64,000 bases of DNA from Laburnicola sp. R22_1 (taxonomy: Eukaryota > Ascomycota > Dothideomycetes > Pleosporales > Didymosphaeriaceae): the NCBI GenBank assembly GCA_014281115.1, contig JACONQ010000010.1, positions 2,728,001 to 2,792,000 of the forward strand, given 5' to 3'. Position numbers and translations under genes: made by a program. This document shows, piece by piece, positions 23,404-32,560 of this stretch. Within the stretch, counting starts at the first letter, position 1. Each line of letters starts with the position of its first letter. A model generated the notes under the pieces. It did not search any database, was not told the origin of the DNA, and worked only from the letters and a program-made list of their open reading frames with translations.

Positions 23404-24648
23404 CTAACACTGCGCGCCTAGGATCTTGTCCCACCCTGCATCTAGTCGCTCTCTGTAGCTTGCACAGATGGACTGTGGGATACCGCACGTGAAGCAACAG
23501 CTGTACTTCTCCCTTATGCCCTCTCGCACGTCATCTGCTTGCTCCTGGATGCAGTCGGCAAGCTGGTGCTGTTTTGCGCCTCCCCACTCGTTCACATGAC
23601 ACCACTGGCAGCAGTCCTTCCACTCTTCCAGCATCTCCTGCAGCCTTTCAACCTCTAGCTGCTCTTGCGACTGCAGCGCCATTTCTTGACGACCCAAGCT
23701 CCTGCGCGCAGCCGACCTACGCTGAAACTCGGCCCTGTCTGTCTTGCCTGCCAGCTCTTCCTCCTCTTCCTCGAGGAGCTTCTGCCCCTGGCACCGGCTG
23801 CACGCTTCCTCTCCCTTCTCGCAGCCTCGCCTCGCTGTGTTTCCGTCCATCTCCCGGTCGATCACGACCCTGATGCAGCTGTCACCCTCGATCACCTCGT
23901 GCACCTCAGCCTCCGTGTCTGCGAACCGGCCACCTGTCAGCCTCTTCCCCCCAGGGCCGTACGTAGCACGCCGGATTACAATGGCCTCGCTAGGAGCTCC
24001 ATCGCGGCCAGCGCGTCCTGACTGCTGCTCCAAGTCTCGCAATCTTCTTACGTGCCCCACAAAGAACACCACGCGGATGGAACCGTGGTCAACCCCTAGC
24101 CCCAGCGCGCTCGTAGCAACAAACACCTGCTGCTGCCCATCTGTAAGCTGGCGCAGGAGCTCACGTTTCCCCTCCGCCGTCCCAGCCTCGCGGTGGTAGC
24201 AGACGGCCCCCAATAGTGCTGCGTACTCTTTTGTTTTGGGGACGGAATCGCAGTACACGATGATCTGGCAGGGGAGGGGATGCTGCTCTTTCTTCTCCTG
24301 TACCAACCGCGCCAGCACGTCTGCCTCCTCCTCCTCCTCGCGATTGTACCAGTGCACCTGGTACGCGATGTTGGGCCGTGTTGTGGGCACCCGGAACCAT
24401 GCGCACTGCTCCTTCGGTGGCAGCGCCATCAGCCGGATGAACTCGCTCTCTTCTTTGGGCTTCAGCGTCGCTGTCAGGTACACGAGCTGCGTCTCTGCCT
24501 TGACCAGGTTGCGCAGCTTCAACACGCGGGTCCGCCAGCCCTTGGTGGATTCCAACACGATGTGGCACTCGTCAATCACAACCCGATCCAGTCGTCCCAT
24601 GGCGCGCTGCCGGTTGATGAAAGCCTCGCAGCAGAAACATACCAGCGA
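23404..24648 (-). pseudogene. RecQ-type DNA helicase, 5'-truncated
   Basis: An open frame of about 415 codons encodes the second half of a superfamily 2 helicase of the RecQ type. The N-terminal Walker A region is missing. Visible in order: motif II DECH (VVIDECHIVLES), motif III YLTATLK, motif IV QIIVYCDSVPKTKEY, motif V FVATSALGLGVDHG and motif VI QQSGRAGRDG. A glutamate-rich linker and a cysteine-rich tail follow (CQWCHVNEWGG...CCFTCGIPQSIC), typical of the fungal RecQ-like helicases often found in repeats and near telomeres. The frame is free of RIP stops and GC-rich. It is cut at about 24640, where hAT sequence starts on the other strand, so the 5' half was lost in the rearrangement. It could be a relic of a telomere-linked helicase family, but position near a telomere is inference. 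Confidence 0.85.
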
Positions 24649-25017
24649 CTATCGGATTTGCTAGATGATCCCCACCGCTGGTGGATCGACGTCGGTCAAA
24701 AACGCTATCCCATATTGTTCGAGATGGCCATGGATCACCTCTCCGTACCAGCCACCTCATGCGACTGCGAGCGCTGTTTCTCCTCCGCCAAACGTACAGT
24801 CACGTGCGATCGCAATTCACTATCGCCGGAGACCATTGAGGCAACCCAGCTCCAAAAGAACTGGCTGCGGAGAGACGCCGTGCCGAGTAACCTTAAGGAC
24901 TTGATCGTCTATATAAACAACAAGGAGAAAGAGGAGGTCGCTGGTGACGACGCTGGCACGCAGGAGCTCGAGGATGACGCTCCCGGAGACTCCACTTCAC
25001 AGGTCCTTCCTGATTAG
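24632..25017 (+). pseudogene. hAT transposase, C-terminal fragment
   Basis: About 128 codons to a TAG stop encode the hAT C-terminal dimerisation domain: DDPHRWWIDVGQKRYPILFE, MAMDHLSVPATSCDCERCFS and SSAKRTVTCDRNSLSPETIE correspond to the WW...YP.L...A...LS.PA.S...ER.FS..K...RN.L family pattern. A lysine-rich, acidic tail follows. Everything upstream (zinc finger, catalytic residues) is missing; instead the sequence becomes the antisense of a helicase gene. The open frame reads back through that antisense DNA to 24280 by chance. No RIP-type stops. Non-functional alone. Confidence 0.85.
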
Positions 25018-25200
25018 GAAGTTTGGATACTATTTTACGCCCGTAGAAGCTCTAAATTGGCTGCTACGCCGTACTCGCCGTCCCGTACGGACCCTCCAGC
25101 CGTAACGTCCGTACCGTAATTGCTAACAAACGTATCGTCGCCGTAGTAGGCACCAACAGTCCGTCTTACGGACTGTCGAAAGCGCTGAATTCTCTTATTC
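25018..25200 (+). repeat. hAT 3' subterminal region with CCGTA repeats and a palindrome
   Basis: Just after the hAT stop, CCGTA/CCGTAC motifs occur at least seven times in 110 bases on one strand, as in the subterminal transposase-binding arrays of hAT elements. At 25156-25176 is a perfect inverted repeat, ACAGTCCGT-CTT-ACGGACTGT. The exact element end and its 8-bp duplication could not be placed. Confidence 0.5.
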
Positions 25201-25497
25201 TTAGTGCCCACGAGCTGTCTCCCATTGTGACCTTAGTGGATCCTGCTACTATGGTATGTGCAATGTTCTTCATGGGCCGTGTTGCCCTTCGTTCGAATGT
25301 AGTTGTATCTGCCAAACAGAGCCAACAGAATTTGTCACTTGACTGACGTCAGAGGGGTGCATGTGGTAGGCACCACCTGGGTGCACGGACTACAACAAAG
25401 AGACCCTCTCGCTCTCTCTCCTGCTCTCTTACACACACATACAGACTCGACACACTCTTTTCTGCAGATAGCAATATACCCATTGTCTTTTGTCCTC
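25201..25497. other. Unassigned sequence between the hAT fragment and the IBR relic
   Basis: Normal base composition, with a CT-rich stretch (CTCTCGCTCTCTCTCCTGCTC) and CA repeats. On the minus strand it starts TGTGGTGGAGCG exactly where the IBR coding sequence is interrupted, so it may be an insertion (possibly an LTR piece) that cut the gene. No second end or duplication was found. Confidence 0.35.
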
Positions 25498-25998
25498 CTA
25501 CGCTCCACCACAGAATTGGTGACGGCATCGTGAACCTTTCTAGATGTCAGCAAATCTATCGCCGTGGAGGACGGCCAGGCGATACATACACGTCATGTGG
25601 GTGCACCCTGCGTTCTTTTGTATATTGAAGGCGCAATTCTTGCCGGGGCACTTTTTGCTAGGAAAATTGATAGCTTTGATGCTCGCGTCTTCCTGTGCTT
25701 TCAGATCTTTCTCTTTTTGACCGCTCGTTCTATACGTGTATTCCTCGCCCTCGTGCCAGTTGACATCGTAAACGGTGCACACTTTATGTCCGCAGGCAGC
25801 TTAAGTGAATATATACCCATTTTCGTCGTGTATCTGTCCAGGGCTGCATCCAGGCCTCCGGCACCACCTGAAATTCGGAGAAGATGGTTGGTCTGGAGAG
25901 GAACGCCCGGTCGCAGCGTGCGAAGCGCTGCGACCTTGACAAGGGGGGCTGTTCCGAACCTTGGCTGCTGCCTGAGTGTACGCCCTAAGCTTGGCCAA
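25498..25998 (-). pseudogene. IBR/RING2-type ubiquitin ligase fragment
   Basis: The minus-strand reading gives FRWCRRPGCSPGQIH, then (after an in-frame TAA) AACGHKVCTVYDVNWHEGEE, then SKKCPGKNCAFNIQKNAGCT and HMTC. This is the IBR domain followed by the RING2 core (CPxC...IxKxxGCxHMxC) of RBR E3 ligases. A likely 54-nt intron (GTATGT at 25589 to AAG at 25536, with CTGAC branch) joins HMTC to SRCRHQFC, completing the expected C-x2-C...FC pattern. The frame stops four codons later, so the final zinc ligands are missing. The N-terminal RING1 is absent; homology fades before about 25900. The TAA replaces an expected cysteine codon and a cysteine is tyrosine in CTVYD. A truncated pseudogene. Confidence 0.75.
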
Positions 25999-26240
25999 AA
26001 CAACGACAACAACAACAAAAACTTTTTCGTTACTTATTTATTGACTCGTTATTTTCGTTCCACCATTAGCAGGAGGGAGTCTGTGGTTTTCGTTATCCTA
26101 TTCAAAAACAATGCTACTGCAGCAACTTGCTTTGTCAATTGAAAGAGAACACAATGAAATAATACTATTAATACAGTAATAGATAGGTTGAAGCCTAGAT
26201 TGCCGTTAAGCGTATCCCGTTTACACTGATCTCCGCTTCA
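25999..26240. other. Non-coding interval
   Basis: CAACGACAACAACAACAA-type low-complexity sequence near 26000 marks the apparent break of the IBR relic. Nothing else recognised. Confidence 0.4.
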
Positions 26241-26498
26241 ATGTGCTCCTCAATCGCTAGGAAACTGCTCTTCTTGCTGTCGTGGTCCACGAGATACGAC
26301 TGCGGGAGGAGGAGTTTACGAGGCAGTGATGGCCAGGTACATTACCCGGACCTAACGCCCCGCTTTGAAGCGACAAAAGGGTTCGAGTCTAAAAGTCCCA
26401 CAAAATCGAGACTGGAATCTATCGCCCAGGTCTCCCTCCAGGTCGAACAAAACCAACGAGTACGCCGCCTTGAAGCAGGCACAGATGACTCCAACTAA
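26241..26498 (+). CDS. Hypothetical short ORF (85 aa)
   Basis: An open plus-strand frame of 85 codons without a recognisable domain. The second half (SPTKSRLESIAQVSLQVEQ, NQRVRRLEAGTDDSN) looks like a charged helical C-terminus of a real protein, while the start looks random, so this may be the tail of a lost gene. A repeat cluster follows directly downstream. No promoter evidence. Confidence 0.25.
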   Translation: MCSSIARKLLFLLSWSTRYDCGRRSLRGSDGQVHYPDLTPRFEATKGFESKSPTKSRLESIAQVSLQVEQNQRVRRLEAGTDDSN

Positions 26499-26540
26499 TC
26501 ATTAGGAATAGTTCTATCGAAATACTTACAAGAAACCACT

Positions 26541-26689
26541 CAGCATAAACCACTTCGGATCAATGCCATGAAATTAACAAACCACTTACAGTAGCATAAA
26601 CCACTTCGGAGTACTACTGAGAAATTAAGAAACTACTTAATGCAAACCGCTTCGGATTACTGCTAAAGAAATTAATAAACCATGCTTAC
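26541..26689 (+). repeat. Three imperfect tandem units of about 50 bp
   Basis: Units start at 26541, 26590 and 26640. Each contains (G)CATAAACCACTTCGGA or its variant GCAAACCGCTTCGGA and then GAAATTAA(C/G/T)AAAC. A partial, more diverged unit precedes them. They follow a short ORF; role unknown. Confidence 0.7.
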
Positions 26690-27411
26690 TTTTTCTAGTC
26701 AGCATTCCGTCCGCTTAACTATTTGCTTATGGCTCAGCCACAAGGCTGATAGAAACCTCCAGCTTCTTGATAAGATCTACAAGCTGGATAGTGCCTCTCT
26801 ATAGGTCTCTACGGCAGGAAGAGCTTAATGGTGGCACCGTAGTGAGGGAAGTTGATTTTGCGACAAAATAATTTCATGCCCTCAACAGGTGCGGAAGGCG
26901 TTGCGGAGACTGTATTTTTAGTTGCGAAGGTACTCACATGGTTAGGATTACCTATAGCATATAATTTATATTTATTATAGCGGATAGCTAAGTGCACGCA
27001 GAGTTGGAGTAGTGTAGGGTCAAGGTACCCCTCGGTTTCCTCGTAGCAGGGGGTTTCTTGCCCCGCAGGGAGGGACGTATCGGTGGTTTCGTAAATTCCC
27101 GCTCACCATGTGACCTGAGCGCTTGTTAGGTACCGGTACCCGATTAGGAAATCGCTCAAAACTCAAAAAAAACGCGTAAAAATCACTATATTCGACTTTT
27201 TTTAGCTTCAAAAAGCCATCTTTAGCGTTAAAAACAACGTCAAAACGGATCAATATGATCAGGAAGATCAATCAGTATAATGGCCCTCATCCTGATTGCT
27301 GCAAAATTTGTATGGGCGGAGGATTGACCTGATTGATAGGATCAATCCGGCGAAAATCGATCAAAAACTGATCTCCTGACTGATTGATGGCAACTCTGCC
27401 TACTCTTTACT
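26690..27411. other. Weak ORFs and a TGATTGATC-rich patch, nothing assigned
   Basis: Two short minus-strand open frames (about 26809-26997, ending FCRKINFPHYGATIKLFLP, and 27020-27271) have no recognisable domain and are probably fragments. From 27246 to 27389 the motif GATCAATC/TGATTGATC recurs on both strands many times in 145 bases, an unusual clustering. Confidence 0.35.
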
Positions 27412-27639
27412 CTAACGTGCATCCAACCGAAACGGAACAACACCCATAGCGGAACAAATAACAGGTACTTTGCCTTCATCCTGACGTGCTTCTGCACACA
27501 CAGCAAAATAATTTTCTTCCGTTCCAGGATTGTTCATAGCGGCCATTTCTAAGTATAGAATACCTCTCCAAGCAGAAAAATACATGTGTCTTGCTACCTC
27601 TACGGCCTTCTTTACAAATTGCCTTCTGTTGCAGCGCAA
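27412..27639 (-). CDS. Hypothetical short ORF (75 aa)
   Basis: A 75-codon minus-strand frame with plausible protein composition (RRQFVKKAVEVARHMYFSAW, RGILYLEMAAMNN) and a natural-looking C-terminus, but no recognised domain. The overlapping frame at 27476-27664 is probably a shadow. It may be the last exon of a lost gene, since the upstream sequence is not coding. Confidence 0.25.
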   Translation of the reverse strand: MRCNRRQFVKKAVEVARHMYFSAWRGILYLEMAAMNNPGTEENYFAVCAEARQDEGKVPVICSAMGVVPFRLDAR

Positions 27640-29253
27640 AAGAGACTCGTGGGTGCAGCTTCAATACAACACTTTTATCACCCGCGATAGTAAATTATAG
27701 GCTTCTCGTAAGTCTTAGAACCTTATAGCAATATCTAGCAGCCGCATCAGCCTTATAGCTGGCATACCGAGCACTCTGTCGCTTAGTTTTGCGCGCCGCT
27801 TGAGAAGCATAAGCTGCTTACCAGTCAGCAGTCGCGCCACTGCGGCACCGTTCTCGTCATGACAGCCTTGCGCTGAGCCGACGGATCCTGCAAAGTGCTT
27901 ACGGTCGTCATCGAGTCATGTCGCGGTCAGGCTCCATTGTAGCGTGGGAGAGTTGCGGAACGATCACGAATCAAGTGATGTGTACTTGTGCTTACAGACC
28001 ATTGCACGGGAGGGTCTGCCGTCGATCCACGAAGCTGCTGGACTAATGAACGAGACGGTGACTTCTAGACTGCAGCAGCCTTGCTGCTCCGGTCCGGCCG
28101 CTTCTGCACCGAGAACGAGGCAATCGCTCATTTCGGCCACTGAGATTGGTGTTTGCCTCTGGCTGCGTCGAAATGAGTCTTGGCGACTCGGCCTCTAGTG
28201 GCGCTAGAAGATTGAGCGGACTGTGGTCGGCCTAAGCCAGCTAGCAGGAAGTTCTCAGCTCGATCTGGAACCGATACCTATCGTGTGTGTTCGAGATGGT
28301 TACCAGCACAATGGCCTCGCGAAGAGACGTGTCGTGAAATTTACGTAGATTGCTCACAAACCTCATAAGAGTGCATCCCCTACTATCTAGGGACGAGTAT
28401 AAATTGCTGCTTAACATCAAGCGTTGGTACTGTCGTCAGATTACAGAGTGTTATTGGCTGGGTACTTGCTTGGCCATGAACAAGTAAGTCTGTTGCACGG
28501 TTGGATAATGGGAATTGTAGACGTGGAAATCCCAGAGGAGTGTGTACGTTCTGTTGTTTCAAGTATCCCAGCTCAACTTATATCGGTAGCACTGCCAAAG
28601 TAGCTGTTTACAGTTTTTGATATGCTAGAGAACAATTGGTTTCGAGACCTTATGGCCATTCACGGCCTTTTTAATGTACGCTGTATCTCTAGGCGACGTC
28701 TTTAACTACCTTGACGCAAGTGCAGCCTTTAAGCGCCTTCTTCAATCTCATGAATGCGCTATCTTGGATTAGGTTAAGAGCGTGTAGTAAGGTTGATTTC
28801 TAGCTGTGCCGCCTTGAAGTAGGACCTGTAAGCATTTTGGCGAAGGTCTTTCTCTTCTACGGATACCTTCCTCTTCGTTCTCTTTAGTTTAGCTAACTCT
28901 CTTACAGGAGCAACGTTGGCTTCAGTCTATCTCCATCGCTAGAGCAACAACCTCGGTAGTAGCAGACACAACACAGATTCGCGACATCTTTAGCAACACA
29001 ATCTTGCAAACAGCAACCAATATGACAAGATACCAATTAAAGAGGAAAACGTTCAGTACCTCTACCTGGTGCGTACGCACGGTAGTGCCCCAACGGTAAC
29101 TACCAGCAATTGCCGTGGGCACCTCCGCACACATCTTTACCGTAGATCAACTTGGACGACATCGACACTATGGAGACACTAATCTTAAACAAGGAAATCT
29201 GTTTTTCGGTGGCTAGTCCAGGGAAAATCCACAATCCCAAGCTGCCCTACATC
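27640..29253. other. Intergenic or decayed region, possible HTH fragment
   Basis: Normal composition but no convincing gene. A plus-strand frame at 27944-28198 contains LCLQTIAREGLPSIHEAAGL and ISATEIGVCLWLRRNESW, which vaguely resemble the psq-HTH and following helix of Fot1-type transposases (IxAIxxGExxSIRxAA). If so it is a diverged relic. Short frames at 28922-29134 on the minus strand show nothing recognisable. Confidence 0.3.
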
Positions 29254-31223
29254 CTACAATTGCATGTCAGCAAACCCAACGCTCACGTCGTCAGCGGTAA
29301 TTTCAAGCCCCTGAAACTCCATGTACCGCTCGAACCCCGTCGTACTACTAGCACGCAGAACGTCGAACTCCTTTTTTGTGGTCCGATTCCGAATCTTGTA
29401 CGGCCAAGGCTGGACAATGGTGTGCTTCTTCTTGATAGCCATCCCGTACAGCGTAGCGAACTGAGTAATCTTGGCCTCGTCCATGAACATATCGAAGTAC
29501 TTATCCCACGGTTTGAACATATCGTAGCAGGCAGTACGCAAGATTAGGTCAGGATGTGCACCTGTATTCAGTCCACCTTTAGTTAGACTCATTTGTGATT
29601 TGTCGATTGGGATGTACTTTTCGAGGCGTTTCATCGCCGATACCATCGACTGTACGTCTCCTTGCGGGTTTGCTATGTGATCAGTTTCTATGGCAGCATT
29701 GATGAAGAGCATAAGCAGCGTGGCTTTTGGGTTCTGCGAACTCGACTTGAGGAGTTGTGAGAAGACCCGGAGACAAGTGTGCGGGCCGACATAGCCTCGA
29801 TCGCATATATTGGAGATCTATGCAAATGTCAATGGTCATACATGGCGAGGACCGATAAGTGCGTATCTCACCTCGATACGGTCGAACTTCATATCATCGA
29901 GATAGCGTCCTATATCTCGGGCATCCATGTTGAAAAGCCGAAACGAGATGTTGGAGCTCCGTAGCCGGATGCAGAACTTAAGAAGTAGTCCTCGGATGTG
30001 GAAGAAGATAGCACCGAACTCGTCTGCTTTCGCAGCTGGAGCGTTCTCCATATACTCATCAAAAAGCCAACCATCGCGAGGACTAGCGTTGTCTTTCATT
30101 GGCCAATCACCTGAAGGAAATAGCGTCCTTGATCGATGTCAATTCCTGATCGCTTCATAATGCCAGAGGATCCTTACGGGTTAGGTGTGTCAAAGTCTCT
30201 GGTGGAACAACCATAAGGCAGCAAGACACCAGTGTGGCGAAAGTACATTTCGCCTTGGCGGACTCCAGCAGGCATGTTCAGCAGAGCTCGATCACGATAG
30301 TCAACCCTCTCGGGAGCTAGCGTGATGCGGTGACGAATCCGCTGGGCAACCTCTGCTGTCAATCCTTCCGGGACCTGGCAAAACCTCGCCAAGCGAGCCC
30401 ATTCGTCCTTTTTCAGTGTAACGCGTAGCTTTCGGCCACCTATTTCAAATGTTTTGGCCTGTAATGCACCACCGGGCTTGTTTTTGATCTTCTGGCAAAC
30501 ATGTTCGACCATAGGAAGGATACTGGACTGAATCGCCTGCATCATATAGGAGGGAAGTAGCGCTGAGTACCACAAATGGATGATCATCGGTACTGCAATG
30601 TCTGATTCAAATTGGAGCGCAATGAGAAGCATGATGACATTGCGAGCCACGATGATGAAATCCATGTCGTTCAGAACAGCAACGCATTCACCCTTGTATC
30701 CTTCAGGCAGCCCAGCGATAGTTTTGACGACATTTCGAAGATCGCCCGACGCGGCAAAGAGAAGGTTGAAGTCGCTCGTTGCACAGGTCTTGCTTTCATT
30801 GTTCTGAATCTGCAGAATATCGAGAGCAGGCATGTTGCCCCAGAGATACTTCTTGTTGCCGAACATGGCGAGTGGGGAGCCCTCGCCGATAAAAGCAGGC
30901 TGACGGACGCTGCGGTACCACTCGGGCTCCCAGGTGCCTTTCATGAATGGGGATTTACATCCCTTCTTGTGATTAGACCAATCCACAGTCTGACATTTCT
31001 TTGAGCAGTACTGTTGTCGCGTCAGTAGGTCAAACAGGACCACAAAGACGTGTTATATGATCACAAAATGGAGCTAGAAAGAGGGCAAACATACTTGAAC
31101 CATGTTGCAGCCACTACATACAAGCGCAGCATGTTCCTGACACGGCTCCTGCTTGGTATTGGAACAAAGTAGCGGATTGATTAAGGTCGACAGGCCGGGA
31201 ATGTCGGCTGTCATCTTGTTCAT
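29254..31223 (-). CDS. MYND zinc-finger protein (DUF4470-type), intact four-exon gene
   Basis: Exons 31223-31095, 31010-30178, 30127-29872 and 29817-29254 join in phase to 593 codons plus a stop, with no premature stop. Introns of 84, 50 and 54 nt start GTATGT, GTAAGG and GTGAGA, end AG and carry branch-like sites (e.g. ATTGAC). The MYND finger is split by intron 1: Cys20, 28, 36, 39 before it, then YCSKKC, His57 and Cys61 after it (HKKGC). MYND fingers mediate protein-protein contacts. The following region (WEPEWYRSVRQPAFIGEGSP, YLWGNMPALDILQIQN, NDMDFIIVARNVIMLLIAL) resembles the DUF4470 segment of fungal MYND proteins. The C-terminal half has IRGLLLKFCIRLR, ISNICDRGYVGPHTCLRVFS, KATLLMLFIN and GGLNTGAHPDLILRTACYD. 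The start at 31223 was chosen because it gives the full finger; ATG three codons later is an alternative. The function beyond protein binding is unknown. It is the only clearly intact host gene here. Confidence 0.88.
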
Positions 31224-31647
31224 AAGGTGCGAGGGAACTTGCGACGCGATCGAAATGACTTGCTGCGTGGTGCGATTTGGGGATATGGATACCTACTACA
31301 ATACATTGAAGAGACAAAGCGGGACTCAACAAATCGACAGACTCCAGTGAGCGCAATGCAATCTACGAGGAAGACTGTGGGGGCAAAAACACGCTGTGAG
31401 AGCGAGTGGTTAAAGGGTGAAGGTGGCCGTTCATGTGGGGTAGCCAAACCAGCAACGGCCCGGTGCGCCTGCGGAGGGTTCATGGTTTAGCCACCAACAC
31501 GAGGAAGAGTGTCCAATCATCTGACGACACGAGTATGCACCCCCAAATTTACATCAACGGTCTACGTAATGCCATCAAAAGCTGAGTCTCTTTACACACG
31601 AGTCGGACGTGCCGAATGTGAGTCCGAGTAGGTTGTGTATCATATAA
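31224..31647. other. Upstream region of the MYND gene and edge of the gene-bearing island
   Basis: Open frames on both strands here are shadows without domains. It presumably holds the MYND-gene promoter; no clear TATA box seen. At about 31640 composition shifts to AT-rich repeat DNA, coinciding with a transposon terminus. Confidence 0.4.
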
Positions 31648-32560
31648 GGCCCTGTTTGGTTTCGATTCTGTTTTTAACTCCATTTTGTACATGTAATCGC
31701 CGAGTAAGCGGCTAAGGCGTACAAGGGTTTTTGACGGCGGCTTGGCTAATAGGCATAGATTAAATAGAGTACTGTTTAGTACGTATCTATTATCTATCTT
31801 TGTCTTAGTATTAGCTAGAGGCTACCTTTATTAATTTCTCTTAGTAATTTTATTATAAAAACTATATCGCAAACTCCTATACGCTATAAGGCTCTCTAGC
31901 GCCTTATAGTTAAGGCCCTATTGTTATTACTAATACTCTTATCCTCGCTATTACTAATACTATTATTACTATTATCTATAGACTTCTAAGCGTTATTACG
32001 AGCTATAATATAGTTACTATTACCTATCCCTAATAGAAATAAGACTAAAAAGATTGTGTAGAGCACTAGGATGCTTAGGGCTTTACTAGAGGTCCTTAGT
32101 AACTAGACTAACGCTAGCTATTGCGCGAATAATAAGTTTAAATTCTAGACGTAGATAAACGCCTATAATAAGGTAGCTAAGGTTACTACTAAGCTAGTAA
32201 CTATAAAGTAGATTAAAAATAAGTATAATAGCTATAAAAAGAAGTACAAGATTTAGTTAGAGCTTTTTTATTAATTAGGCTTCTTATATAAAAATAGAAA
32301 GGTTATTACTAATACCTCTATACTTAATATATACTTTAACGCCTATAAAAAGGCTAGAAAGTATTAAAAAAATCTTTAGATTTCTCTAAGTTATATAAGA
32401 AGTTATTTAAAGGCTACTTTACTACTAGTAAGAATACTACTATAATTAATAACTTTATAAAGTTAATAGAGTTAATTAAGAAGAATATTTTTAAAATCTT
32501 AGGTAATAAGACTCTAGGTAGGCGGTGTTATAAACGTGTAGGCACTAGGTTATTAATTAG
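31648..32560 (+). mobile_element. PIF/Harbinger-like element, left end (partial)
   Basis: The sequence GGCCCTGTTTGG directly follows TAA (31645-31647). PIF/Harbinger elements typically have GGCCTGTTTGG-type termini and 3-bp TAA/TTA duplications. About 400 bases inside is a relic of a Myb/SANT-like gene, the usual companion protein of this superfamily. The right end and the DDE transposase were not found; the later Copia insertion at 34391 and RIP decay may hide them. Confidence 0.5.
32050..32540 (+). pseudogene. Myb/SANT-like DNA-binding protein, RIP-degraded
   Basis: With TAG read as Trp or Gln, the plus-strand frame gives WSTRMLRALLEVL, then IKNKYNSYKKKYKI, LFYQLGFLYKNRKVITNTSI and LNIYFNAYKKARKY. 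This matches the Myb/SANT-like domain found in fungal and plant proteins associated with Harbinger transposons (WT..M...LL...NK...LKKDYK....L..GFGWD...V.A....W..Y...H..A). A one-base frame change then leads to KKSLDFSKLYKKLFKGYFTT, the expected continuation (RKKPLPFYDELYELFEG). It presumably bound element termini and helped nuclear import of the transposase. Non-functional through stops and the frameshift. Confidence 0.65.

Noticed and set aside
23574..24664. Several overlapping plus-strand open frames
   Set aside because: They are shadows of the GC-rich helicase gene on the minus strand; low-complexity serine/proline translations without motifs.
24280..25017. A 245-codon plus-strand open frame that would fuse helicase-antisense sequence to hAT
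   Set aside because: Only the part after about 24632 has protein homology; the first part is the complement of the well-supported helicase frame.
25505..25530. GAATTGGTGACGGC looked like a TGG-type retrotransposon primer site after an LTR
   Set aside because: On the minus strand the same bases encode the conserved CRHQFC of the RING2 domain, which explains them better.
29152..29547. 131-codon plus-strand frame, and similar ones to 31.5 kb
   Set aside because: Antisense shadows of the MYND gene exons or of its upstream region.
30174..31043. Single-exon model of the MYND gene starting MVLFDLLTRQQ
   Set aside because: That start lies in intron 1; splicing from 31095 to 31010 restores the full MYND finger and an in-phase N-terminus.
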